From: Aradus depressus
Taxonomy: Eukaryota > Arthropoda > Insecta > Hemiptera > Aradidae
DNA length: 64,000 bases
Assembly: GCA_963662175.1 (NCBI GenBank)
Contig: OY759219.1
Span: 45,066,675-45,130,674, forward strand
Reading direction: 5' to 3'
Each line of letters begins with the position of its first letter. Position 1 is the stretch's first letter. Shown here piece after piece: positions 48,960 through 61,480 of the stretch. The position numbers and the translations under genes are program-made. The notes beneath the pieces are model-generated. The model was given only the letters and a program-made list of their open reading frames with translations. It was not told the origin of the DNA and made no database searches.

Positions 48960-50127
48960 ATGTAATATAGAGGGGATGCGCGTCGCGTTTTTAATAAAAA
49001 AAAATGATATTTGAATTTACTTTTGAATCTAAAGTGCGGAGATTTTCTCAAAAATGCTTTGTCTTTACTAATTTCAAATGTCCAAAGGATGCCAGCTCTA
49101 TTATGTAATAGAACGATCATTTAAATTTACTGATTTTAGATATATATAAATTGGATTTCTATAGTCCAAAGGCGAAGGATTCGTCAGCGAAAAGAGTTTT
49201 GAAAAACCAAATTCTTAAATCAATATTGACTTGCGATGGCATGGGAAACAAACTACTGACAAATTAGCAACTCATATTTAAAAATGAATATATTTACAAT
49301 ACTAAAAAAAATTAATACTTAAAATAAAAATTATAATATATAATATAAACCTTATTGATAATGGTGTATGGATGCTGGGGTTGGAGGCTAATCGGATGGT
49401 GAGGGCTGGACGGCTCTGCGAGGGTTTAAGAGTGGAAGAACAGACTAGCGGCTGAGTTCCTCCTGAACTTCTGGGGTTGGATGATGAGGGCTGGAGCTTC
49501 CCTCGAGGGCTACTGGATCAGAACTGCGGACTTCGCCTGGTGGATCTCGGCTGACGACTGGATCTCCAGACTTCCACTGATCCAGAAAAGTGAAGTGTCC
49601 ACTTCCACCTCTAGACCTCAACTGTAACTGAATGTCTTCCACTCCTCACTTGGAACTCATGCACTTCCCGAGGCTTGCATCTTCCCCCACTACTTCTCCT
49701 CCACGGCCATTTTGCCTCTGTCCACTTTAATTTGGACATTCCAGATAGTTTTAATATGCCCCTATTTGCCCTTGTCATCTTTATGTTGGCAGTTTAATAT
49801 ACCACTAACAGCGGGCTTCGAGCTCTAATCTGGTAACTATCTTCATACTGTCATTCTTCTGTCAACTGGATGGGTTGTAAATGGCTATATGAATACTCAC
49901 AGGTAACTGGTGTTGCCTTCTTTTATTGCACCTGTCAGCTTATTTTTTAGGCCATAACTTGAAGAAGGCAAAATATGGATACCTGTGTGGTACCTCTCTC
50001 CTTTATCCTTGCTACCTGTCTCTAGCCTCAAAAATTCTTGTTCCTTTCTCCATAATATACATATTATTTATTTTACATATTTTAAATTATAATACATTTG
50101 GCCTATGCAACTATTGACTACATTACA
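48960..50127. mobile_element. 1.17-kb block interrupting satellite B; solo LTR or non-autonomous DNA element
   Basis: Satellite B stops at CTAGTTGAAGAG (48959) and resumes in nearly the same register at GAAGAGTTACGTGGG (50128). The intervening block starts TGTAATATAG (48961-48970) and ends CTACATTACA (50118-50127), a 10-bp inverted repeat with one mismatch that also gives TG...CA ends. GAAGAG lies on both sides, with one extra A on the left. The interior is AT-rich to 49370, has a GC-richer part at 49375-49700 with an imperfect repeat of GGGTTGGA...GGATG(G/A)TGAGGGCTGGA, and is AT-rich again at the end. A 65-codon minus-strand frame (49642-49445) has no recognised domain. The ends would suit a solo LTR or a short-TIR element; neither is proven. 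Confidence 0.5.
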
Positions 50128-53100
50128 GAAGAGTTACGTGGGAACGTACAGCAGACCAATGTATACGTCAGACACAATACCTCTTTTGGTGAGGGGCTAA
50201 TTGAAGAAGAGTTATGTGGGAACGTACAGCAGACCAATGTATACGTCAGAAACAATACCTCTTTTGGTGGGGGGCTAATTGAAGAAGAGTCATGTGTGAA
50301 GGAACAGCAGACCAATGTATACGTCTGACACAATACCTCTTTTGGTGAGGGGCTAATTGAAGAAGAGTTATGTGGGAACGTACAGCAGACCAATGTATAC
50401 GTGAGAAACAATACCTCTTTTGGTGGGGGGCTAATTGAAGAAGAGTCATGTGTGAAGGAACAGCAGACCAATGTATACGTCAGACACATTACCTCTTTTT
50501 GTGGGGGGCTAATTGAAGAAGAGTTATGTGTGAAGGAACAGCAGACCAATGTATACGTCAGACACAATACCTCTTTTGGTGGGGGGCTAATTGAAGAAGA
50601 GTTAGGTGGGAACGTACAGCAGACCAATGTATACGTCAGAAACACCATCTTTTGGTGGGGGGCTAATTGAAGAAGAGTCATGTGTGAAGGAACAGCAGAC
50701 CAATGTATACGTCAGACACAATACCTCTTTTGGTGGAGGGCTAATTGAAGAAGAGTTAGGTGGGAACGTACAGCAGACCAATGTATACGTCAGAAACAAT
50801 ACCTCTTTTGGTGGGGGGCTAATTGAAGAAGAGTCATGTGTGAAGGAACAGCAGACCAATGTATACCTCAGACACAATACCTCTTTTGGTGGGGGGCTAA
50901 TTGAAGAAGAGTTATGTGTGAAGGAACAGCAGACCAATGTATACGTCAGACACAATACCTCTTTTGGTGGGGGGCTAATTGAAGAAGAGTTAGGTGGGAA
51001 CGTACAGCAGACCAATGTATACGTCAGACACAATACCTCTTTTGGTGGGGGGCTAATTGAAGAAGAGTTAGGTGGGAATGTACAGCAGACCAATGTATAC
51101 GTCAGACACAATACCTCTTTTGGTGAGGGGCTAATTGAAGAAGAGTTATGTGGGAACGTACAGCAGACCAATGTATACGTCAGAAACAATACCTCATTTG
51201 GTGGGGGGCTAATTGAAGAAGAGTCATGTGTGAAGGAACAGCAGACCAATGTATACGTCAGACACAATACCTCTTTTGGTGGGGGGCTAATTGAAGAAGA
51301 GTTATGTGTGAAGGAACAGCAGACCAATGTATACGTCAGACACAATACCTCTTTTGGTGGGGGGCTAATTGAAGAAGAGTTATGTGGGAACGTACAGCAG
51401 ACCAATGTATACGTCAGACACATTACCTCTTTTGGTGGGGTTCTAATTGAAGAAGAGTTATGTGTGAAGGAACAGCAGACCAATGTATACGTCAGACAAA
51501 AAACCTCTTTAGTGGGGGGCTAATTGAAGAAGAGTCATGTGTGAAGGAACAGCAAACCATTGTACATGTCAGACACATTAATTCTTTTGTTGGGGGGCTA
51601 ATTGAAGAAGAGTTATGTGTGAAGGAAGAGCAGACCAATGTACACGTCAGACACATTACCTCTTTTGGTGGGGGGCTAATTGAAGAAGAGTTATGTGGGA
51701 ACGTACAGCAGACCAATGTATACGTCAGACACATTACCTCTTTAAGTAGGGGGGCTAATTTAAGAAGAGTTATGTGAGAAGGAACAGCAGACCAATGTAC
51801 ACGTTAGACACATTACCATATTTGGTGGGGGACTAATTGAGGAAGAGTTATGTGGGAACGTACAGCAGACCAATGTATACGTCAGACACATTACCTCTTT
51901 GGAGGGGGACTAATTGAAGAAGAGTCATGTGTGAAGGAACAGCAGACCAATGTACACGTCGGACACATTACGTCTTTTGGTGGGGGGCTAATTGAAGAAG
52001 AGTTATGTGGGAACGTATAGCAGACCAATGTACACGTCAGACACATTACCTCTTTTGGTGGGGTTCTAAATGAAGTAGAGTTATGTGGGAACGTACAGCA
52101 GACCAATGTATACGTCAGAAACAATACCTCTTTTGGTGGGGGGCTAATTGAAGAAGAGTCATGTGTGAAGGAACAGCAGACCAATGTACACGTTAGACCA
52201 TTACCATATTTGGTGGGGGACTAATTGAGGAAGAGTTATGTGGGAACGTACAGCAGACCAATGTATATGTCAGACACATAACCTCTTTAAGTAGGGGGGC
52301 TAATTTAAGAAGAGTTATGTGAGAAGGAACAGCAGACCAATGTACACGTTAGACACATTACCATATTTGGTGGGGGACTAATTGAGGAAGAGTTATGTGG
52401 GAACGTACAGCAGACCAATGCACACGTCAGACACATTACCTCTTTTGGTGGGGGCTAATTGAAGAAGAGTTTTGTGGGAACGTACAGCAGGCCAATGTAC
52501 ACTTCAGACACATTGCCTCTTTTCGTGGGGGGCTAATTGAAGAAGAGTTATGTGGGAACGTACAGCAGACCAATGTATACGTCAGACACATTACCTCTTT
52601 TGGTGGGGTTCTAATTGCAGAAAAGTTATGTGTGAAGGAACAGCAGACCAATGTAAACGTCAGACACATTACCTCTTTGGAGGGGGACTAATTGAAGAAG
52701 AGTCATGTGTGAAGGAACAGCAGACCAATGTACACGTCAGACACATTACGTCTTTTGGTGGGGGGCTAATTGAAGAAGAGTTATGTGGGAACGTATAGCA
52801 GACCAATGTATACGTCAGACACAATACCTCTTTTGGTGGGGGGCTAATTGAAGAAGAGTTAGGTGGGAACGTACAGCAGACCAATGTATACGTCAGAAAC
52901 AATACCTCTTTTGGTGGGGGGCTAATTGAAGAAGAGTCATGTGTGAAGGAACAGCAGACCAATGTATACCTCAGACACAATACCTCTCTTGGTGGGGGGC
53001 TAATTGAAGAAGAGTTATGTGTGAAGGAACAGCAGACCAATGTATACGTCAGACACAATACCTCTTTTGGTGGGAGGCTAATTGAAGAAGAGTTAGGTGG

Positions 53101-53869
53101 GAACGTACAGCAGACCAATGTATACGTCAGACACAATACCTCTTTTGGTGGGGGGCTAATTGAAGAAGAGTTAGGTGGGAATGTACAGCAGACCAATGTA
53201 TACGTCAGACACAAAACCTCTTTTGGTGAGGGGCTAATTGAAGAAGAGTTATGTGGGAACGTACAGCAGACCAATGTATACGTCAGACACATTGCCTCTT
53301 TTCGTGGGGGGCTAATTGAAGAAGAGTTATGTGGGAACGTACAGCAGACCAATGTATACGTCAGACACATTACCTCTTTTGGTGGGGTTCTAATTGAAGA
53401 AGAGTCATGTGTGAAGGAACAGCAAACCATTGTACACGTCAGACACATTAACTCTTTTGGTGGGGGGCTAATTGAAGAAGAGTTATGTGTGAAGGAAGAG
53501 CAGACCAATGTACACGTCAGACACATTACCTCTTTTGGTGGGGGGCTAATTGAAGAAGAGTTATGTGGGAACGTACAGCAGACCAATGTATACGTCAGAC
53601 ACATTACCTCTTTAAGTAGGGGGGCTAATTTAAGAAGAGTTATGTGAGAAGGAACAGCCGACCAATGTACACGTTAGACACATTACCATATTTGGTGGGG
53701 GACTAATTGAGGAAGAGTTATGTGGGAACGTACAGCAGACCAATGCACACGTCAGACACATTACCTCTTTTGGTGGGGGCTAATTGAAGAAGAGTTTTGT
53801 GGGAACGTACAGCAGGCCAATGTACACTTCAGACACATTGCCTCTTTTCGTGGGGGGCTAATTGAAGAA

Positions 53870-55740
53870 GAGTTATGTGGGAACGTACAGCAGACCAATG
53901 TATACGTCAGACACATTACCTCTTTTGGTGGGGTTCTAATTGAAGAAAAGTTATGTGTGAAGGAACAGCAGACCAATGTATACGTCAGACACATTACCTC
54001 TTTGGAGGGGGACTAATTGAAGAAGAGTCATGTGTGAAGGAACAGCAGACCAATGTACACGTCAGACACATTACGTCTTTTGGTGGGGGGCTAATTGAAG
54101 AAGAGTTATGTGGGAACGTATAGCAGACCAATGTACACGTCAGACACATTACCTCTTTTGGTGGGGTTCTAAATGAAGTAGAGTTATGTGTGAAGGAACA
54201 GAAGACCAATGTATACGTCAGACACATTACCTCTTTGGAGGGGGACTAATTGAAGAAGAGTCATGTGTGAAGGAACAGCAGACCAATGTACACGTCAGAC
54301 ACATTACGTCTTTTGGTGGGGGGCTAATTGAAGAAGAGTTATGTGGGAACGTATAGCAGACCAATGTACACGTCAGACACATTACCTCTTTTGGTGGGGT
54401 TCTAAATGAAGTAGAGTTATGTGTGAAGGAACAGAAGACCAATGTATACGTCAGACACAATACCTCTTTGGTGGGGGCTTAATTGAAGAAGTGTCATGTG
54501 TGAAGGAACAGCAGACCAATGTACACGTCAGACACAATACCTCTTTAAGTGGGGGGCTAATTGAGGAAGAGTTATGTGTGAAGGAAGAGCAGACCAATGT
54601 ACACTTCAGACACATTACCTCTTATGGTTGGGGGCTAGTTGAAGAAGAGTTATGTGGGAACGTACAGCAGACCAATGTACACGTCAAACACATTACCTCT
54701 TTTGGTGGGGGGCTAATTGAAGAAGAGTTATGTGTGAAGGAACAGCAGACCAATGTACACGTCAGACACATAACCTCTTTTGGTGGGGTGCTAATTGAAG
54801 AAGAGTTATGTGGGAACGTATAGCAGACCAATGTACACGTCAGACACATTACCTCTTTTGGTGGGGGGCTAATTGAAGAAGAGTTATGTGTGAAGGAACA
54901 ACAGACCAATGTACACGTCAGACACAATACCTCTTTTGGTGGGGGGCTAATTGAAGAAGAGTTATGTGTGAAGGAACAGCAGACCAATGTACACGTCAGA
55001 CACTATACCGCGTTTGGTGGGGGGCTAATTGAAGAAGAGTTATGTGGGAACGTATAGCAGACCAATGTACACGTCAGACACATTACCTCTTTTGGTGGGG
55101 GGCTAATTGAAGAAGAGTTATGTGTGAAGAAACAGCAGACCAATGTATACGTCAGACACAATACCTCTTTTGGTGGGGTTCTAATTGAAGAAGAGTTATG
55201 TGTGAAAGAACAGCAGACCAGTGTATACGTCAGACCCATTACCTCTTTGGAGGGGGACTAATTGAAGAAGAGTCATGTGTGAAGGAACAGCAGACCAATG
55301 TACACGTCAGACACAATACCTCTTTTGGTGGGGGGCTAATTGAAGAAGAGTTAGGTGGGAACGTACAGCAGACCAATGTATACGTCAGAAACAATACCTC
55401 TTTTGGTGGGGGGCTAATTGAAGAAGAGTCATGTGTGAAGGAACAGCAGACCAATGTATACCTCAGACACAATACCTCTCTTGGTGGGGGGCTAATTGAA
55501 GAAGAGTTATGTGTGAAGGAACAGCAGACCAATGTATACGTCAGACACAATACCTCTTTTGGTGGGGGGCTAATTGAAGAAGAGTTAGGTGGGAACGTAC
55601 AGCAGACCAATGTATACGTCAGACACAATACCTCTTTTGGTGGGGGGCTAATTGAAGAAGAGTTAGGTGGGAATGTACAGCAGACCAATGTATACGTCAG
55701 ACACAATACCTCTTTTGGTGAGGGGCTAATTGAAGAAGAG
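53870..55740. repeat. Satellite B higher-order block, copy 1 (offset 2,957 bp)
   Basis: In every stretch I compared, this 1.87-kb block reads the same as 56827-58697, including the 77-bp monomers, AGGAACAGAAGACC, CATTACGTCTTTTGG, GGTTGGGGGCTAG and CACTATACCGCG (55001 and 57958). It ends where copy 1 has GAGTTTTGTGGG and copy 2 has GAGTTATGTGGG. Its first part also recurs at an offset of 1,946 bp (55816-56790). Confidence 0.82.
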
Positions 55741-55815
55741 TTTTGTGGGAACGTACAGCAGGCCAATGTACACTTCAGACACATTGCCTCTTTTCGTGGG
55801 GGGCTAATTGAAGAA

Positions 55816-56790
55816 GAGTTATGTGGGAACGTACAGCAGACCAATGTATACGTCAGACACATTACCTCTTTTGGTGGGGTTCTAATTGAAGAAAAGTTAT
55901 GTGTGAAGGAACAGCAGACCAATGTATACGTCAGACACATTACCTCTTTGGAGGGGGACTAATTGAAGAAGAGTCATGTGTGAAGGAACAGCAGACCAAT
56001 GTACACGTCAGACACATTACGTCTTTTGGTGGGGGGCTAATTGAAGAAGAGTTATGTGGGAACGTATAGCAGACCAATGTACACGTCAGACACATTACCT
56101 CTTTTGGTGGGGTTCTAAATGAAGTAGAGTTATGTGTGAAGGAACAGAAGACCAATGTATACGTCAGACACATTACCTCTTTGGAGGGGGACTAATTGAA
56201 GAAGAGTCATGTGTGAAGGAACAGCAGACCAATGTACACGTCAGACACATTACGTCTTTTGGTGGGGGGCTAATTGAAGAAGAGTTATGTGGGAACGTAT
56301 AGCAGACCAATGTACACGTCAGACACATTACCTCTTTTGGTGGGGTTCTAAATGAAGTAGAGTTATGTGTGAAGGAACAGAAGACCAATGTATACGTCAG
56401 ACACAATACCTCTTTGGTGGGGGCTTAATTGAAGAAGTGTCATGTGTGAAGGAACAGCAGACCAATGTACACGTCAGACACAATACCTCTTTAAGTGGGG
56501 GGCTAATTGAGGAAGAGTTATGTGTGAAGGAAGAGCAGACCAATGTACACTTCAGACACATTACCTCTTATGGTTGGGGGCTAGTTGAAGAAGAGTTATG
56601 TGGGAACGTACAGCAGACCAATGTACACGTCAAACACATTACCTCTTTTGGTGGGGGGCTAATTGAAGAAGAGTTATGTGTGAAGGAACAGCAGACCAAT
56701 GTACACGTCAGACACATAACCTCTTTTGGTGGGGTGCTAATTGAAGAAGAGTTATGTGGGAACGTATAGCAGACCAATGTACACGTCAGA
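55816..56790. repeat. Satellite B higher-order block, partial copy (offsets 1,946 and 1,011 bp)
   Basis: This shorter copy lies between the two long blocks: the 233-bp pair of monomer triplets (53994, 54227) recurs at 55940, 56173 and again at 56951, 57184. The step sizes 1,946 + 1,011 = 2,957 tie the three blocks together, suggesting successive unequal exchanges. Confidence 0.82.
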
Positions 56791-56826
56791 CACATTACCT
56801 CTTTTGGTGGGGGGCTAATTGAAGAA

Positions 56827-58697
56827 GAGTTATGTGGGAACGTACAGCAGACCAATGTATACGTCAGACACATTACCTCTTTTGGTGGGGTTCTAATTGA
56901 AGAAAAGTTATGTGTGAAGGAACAGCAGACCAATGTATACGTCAGACACATTACCTCTTTGGAGGGGGACTAATTGAAGAAGAGTCATGTGTGAAGGAAC
57001 AGCAGACCAATGTACACGTCAGACACATTACGTCTTTTGGTGGGGGGCTAATTGAAGAAGAGTTATGTGGGAACGTATAGCAGACCAATGTACACGTCAG
57101 ACACATTACCTCTTTTGGTGGGGTTCTAAATGAAGTAGAGTTATGTGTGAAGGAACAGAAGACCAATGTATACGTCAGACACATTACCTCTTTGGAGGGG
57201 GACTAATTGAAGAAGAGTCATGTGTGAAGGAACAGCAGACCAATGTACACGTCAGACACATTACGTCTTTTGGTGGGGGGCTAATTGAAGAAGAGTTATG
57301 TGGGAACGTATAGCAGACCAATGTACACGTCAGACACATTACCTCTTTTGGTGGGGTTCTAAATGAAGTAGAGTTATGTGTGAAGGAACAGAAGACCAAT
57401 GTATACGTCAGACACAATACCTCTTTGGTGGGGGCTTAATTGAAGAAGTGTCATGTGTGAAGGAACAGCAGACCAATGTACACGTCAGACACAATACCTC
57501 TTTAAGTGGGGGGCTAATTGAGGAAGAGTTATGTGTGAAGGAAGAGCAGACCAATGTACACTTCAGACACATTACCTCTTATGGTTGGGGGCTAGTTGAA
57601 GAAGAGTTATGTGGGAACGTACAGCAGACCAATGTACACGTCAAACACATTACCTCTTTTGGTGGGGGGCTAATTGAAGAAGAGTTATGTGTGAAGGAAC
57701 AGCAGACCAATGTACACGTCAGACACATAACCTCTTTTGGTGGGGTGCTAATTGAAGAAGAGTTATGTGGGAACGTATAGCAGACCAATGTACACGTCAG
57801 ACACATTACCTCTTTTGGTGGGGGGCTAATTGAAGAAGAGTTATGTGTGAAGGAACAACAGACCAATGTACACGTCAGACACAATACCTCTTTTGGTGGG
57901 GGGCTAATTGAAGAAGAGTTATGTGTGAAGGAACAGCAGACCAATGTACACGTCAGACACTATACCGCGTTTGGTGGGGGGCTAATTGAAGAAGAGTTAT
58001 GTGGGAACGTATAGCAGACCAATGTACACGTCAGACACATTACCTCTTTTGGTGGGGGGCTAATTGAAGAAGAGTTATGTGTGAAGAAACAGCAGACCAA
58101 TGTATACGTCAGACACAATACCTCTTTTGGTGGGGTTCTAATTGAAGAAGAGTTATGTGTGAAAGAACAGCAGACCAGTGTATACGTCAGACCCATTACC
58201 TCTTTGGAGGGGGACTAATTGAAGAAGAGTCATGTGTGAAGGAACAGCAGACCAATGTACACGTCAGACACAATACCTCTTTTGGTGGGGGGCTAATTGA
58301 AGAAGAGTTAGGTGGGAACGTACAGCAGACCAATGTATACGTCAGAAACAATACCTCTTTTGGTGGGGGGCTAATTGAAGAAGAGTCATGTGTGAAGGAA
58401 CAGCAGACCAATGTATACCTCAGACACAATACCTCTCTTGGTGGGGGGCTAATTGAAGAAGAGTTATGTGTGAAGGAACAGCAGACCAATGTATACGTCA
58501 GACACAATACCTCTTTTGGTGGGGGGCTAATTGAAGAAGAGTTAGGTGGGAACGTACAGCAGACCAATGTATACGTCAGACACAATACCTCTTTTGGTGG
58601 GGGGCTAATTGAAGAAGAGTTAGGTGGGAATGTACAGCAGACCAATGTATACGTCAGACACAATACCTCTTTTGGTGAGGGGCTAATTGAAGAAGAG
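56827..58697. repeat. Satellite B higher-order block, copy 2
   Basis: Partner of the block at 53870. Variants lie in the same order at a constant shift of 2,957 bp. Related but less identical copies continue at 59168-60200, where GGTTGGGGGC replaces AAGTGGGGGGC. Confidence 0.82.
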
Positions 58698-60215
58698 TTA
58701 TGTGGGAACGTACAGCAGACCAATGTATACGTCAGACACATTGCCTCTTTTCGTGGGGGGCTAATTGAAGAAGAGTTATGTGGGAACGTACAGCAGACCA
58801 ATGTATACGTCAGACACATTACCTCTTTTGGTGGGGTTCTAATTGAAGAAGAGTCATGTGTGAAGGAACAGCAAACCATTGTACACGTCAGACACATTAA
58901 CTTTTTGGTGGGGGGCTAATTGAAGAAGAGTTATGTGTGGAGGAAGAGCAGACCAATGTACACGTCAGACACATTACCTCTTTTGGTGGGGGGCTAATTG
59001 AAGAAGAGTTATGTGGGAACGTACAGCAGACCAATGTATACGTCAGACACATTACCTCTTTAAGTAGGGGGGCTAATTTAAGAAGAGTTATGTGAGAAGG
59101 AACAGCAGACCAATGTACACGTTAGACACATTACCATATTTGGTGGGGGACTAATTGAGGAAGAGTTATGTGGGAACGTACAGCAGACCAATGCACACGT
59201 CAGACACATTACCTCTTTTGGTGGGGGCTAATTGAAGAAGAGTTTTGTGGGAACGTACAGCAGGCCAATGTACACTTCAGACACATTGCCTCTTTTCGTG
59301 GGGGGCTAATTGAAGAAGAGTTATGTGGGAACGTACAGCAGACCAATGTATACGTCAGACACATTACCTCTTTTGGTGGGGTTCTAATTGAAGAAAAGTT
59401 ATGTGTGAAGGAACAGCAGACCAATGTATACGTCAGACACATTACCTCTTTGGAGGGGGACTAATTGAAGAAGAGTCATGTGTGAAGGAACAGCAGACCA
59501 ATGTACACGTCAGACACATTACGTCTTTTGGTGGGGGGCTAATTGAAGAAGAGTTATGTGGGAACGTATAGCAGACCAATGTACACGTCAGACACATTAC
59601 CTCTTTTGGTGAGGTTCTAAATGAAGTAGAGTTATGTGTGAAGGAACAGAAGACCAATGTATACGTCAGACACAATACCTCTTTGGTGGGGGCTTAATTG
59701 AAGAAGTGTCATGTGTGAAGGAACAGCAGACCAATGTACACGTCAGACACAATACCTCTTTTGGTTGGGGGCTAATTGAGGAAGAGTTATGTGTGAAGGA
59801 AGAGCAGACCAATGTACACTTCAGACACATTACCTCTTATGGTTGGGGGCTAGTTGAAGAAGAGTTATGTGGGAACGTACAGCAGACCAATGTACACGTC
59901 AAACACATTACCTCTTTTGGTGGGGGGCTAATTGAAGAAGAGTTATGTGTGAAGGAACAGCAGACCAATGTACACGTCAGACACATAACCTCTTTTGGTG
60001 GGGTGCTAATTGAAGAAGAGTTATGTGGGAACGTATAGCAGACCAATGTACACGTCAGACACATTACCTCTTTTGGTGGGGGGCTAATTGAAGAAGAGTT
60101 ATGTGTGAAGGAACAACAGACCAATGTACACGTCAGACACAATACCTCTTTTGGTGGGGGGCTAATTGAAGAAGAGTTATGTGTGAAGGAACAGCAGACC
60201 AATGTACACGTCAGA

Positions 60216-61480
60216 CACTATACCGCGTTTGGTGGGGGGCTAATTGAAGAAGAGTTATGTGGGAACGTATAGCAGACCAATGTACACGTCAGACACATTA
60301 CCTCTTTTGGTGGGGGGCTAATTGAAGAAGAGTTATGTGTGAAGAAACAGCAGACCAATGTATACGTCAGACACAATACCTCTTTTGGTGGGGTTCTAAT
60401 TGAAGAAGAGTTATGTGTGAAGGAACAGCAGACCAGTGTATACGTCAGACACATTACCTCTTTTGGTGGGGGGCTAATTGAAGAAGAGTTATGTGTGAAG
60501 GAACAGCAGACCAATGTACACGTCAGACACATAACCTCTTTTGGTGGGGTGCTAATTGAAGAAGAGTTATGTGGGAACGTATAGCAGACCAATGTACACG
60601 TCAGACACATTACCTCTTTTGGTGGGGGGCTAATTGAAGAAGAGTTATGTGTGAAGGAACAACAGACCAATGTACACGTCAGACACAATACCTCTTTTGG
60701 TGGGGGGCTAATTGAAGAAGAGTTATGTGTGAAGGAACAGCAGACCAATGTACACGTCAGACACTATACCGCGTTTGGTGGGGGGCTAATTGAAGAAGAG
60801 TTATGTGGGAACGTATAGCAGACCAATGTACACGTCAGACACATTACCTCTTTTGGTGGGGGGCTAATTGAAGAAGAGTTATGTGTGAAGAAACAGCAGA
60901 CCAATGTATACGTCAGACACAATACCTCTTTTGGTGGGGTTCTAATTGAAGAAGAGTTATGTGTGAAGGAACAACAGACCAATGTACACGTCAGACACAA
61001 TACCTCTTTTGGTGGGGGGCTAATTGAAGAAGAGTTATGTGTGAAGGAACAGCAGACCAATGTACACGTCAGACACTATACCGCGTTTGGTGGGGGGCTA
61101 ATTGAAGAAGAGTTATGTGTGAAGGAACAGCAGACCAATGTACACGTCAGACACATAACCTCTTTTGGTGGGGTGCTAATTGAAGAAGAGTTATGTGGGA
61201 ACGTATAGCAGACCAATGTACACGTCAGACACATTACCTCTTTTGGTGGGGGGCTAATTGAAGAAGAGTTATGTGTGAAGGAACAACAGACCAATGTACA
61301 CGTCAGACACAATACCTCTTTTGGTGGGGGGCTAATTGAAGAAGAGTTATGTGTGAAGGAACAGCAGACCAATGTACACGTCAGACACTATACCGCGTTT
61401 GGTGGGGGGCTAATTGAAGAAGAGTTATGTGGGAACGTATAGCAGACCAATGTACACGTCAGACACATTACCTCTTTTGG
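60216..61480. repeat. Satellite B 312/546-bp higher-order units
   Basis: The diagnostic word CACTATACCGCG occurs at 60216, 60762, 61074 and 61386: steps of 546 (7 monomers), 312 (4) and 312 bp (4). Flanking monomers repeat in order (AAGGAACAACAGACC, then AAGGAACAGCAGACC, then the CGCG copy). A further copy lies at 63495. Confidence 0.85.

Noticed and set aside
49445..49642. 65-codon minus-strand frame in the interrupting block
   Set aside because: Short, polar and without a recognisable domain; reported only as part of the block.
50606..51523. 305-codon plus-strand frame made of 26-residue repeats as a gene
   Set aside because: It is a by-product of a 78-bp satellite. The opposite strand is equally open, the frame starts and stops at monomer variants, and there is no signal, unique N-terminus or C-terminus.
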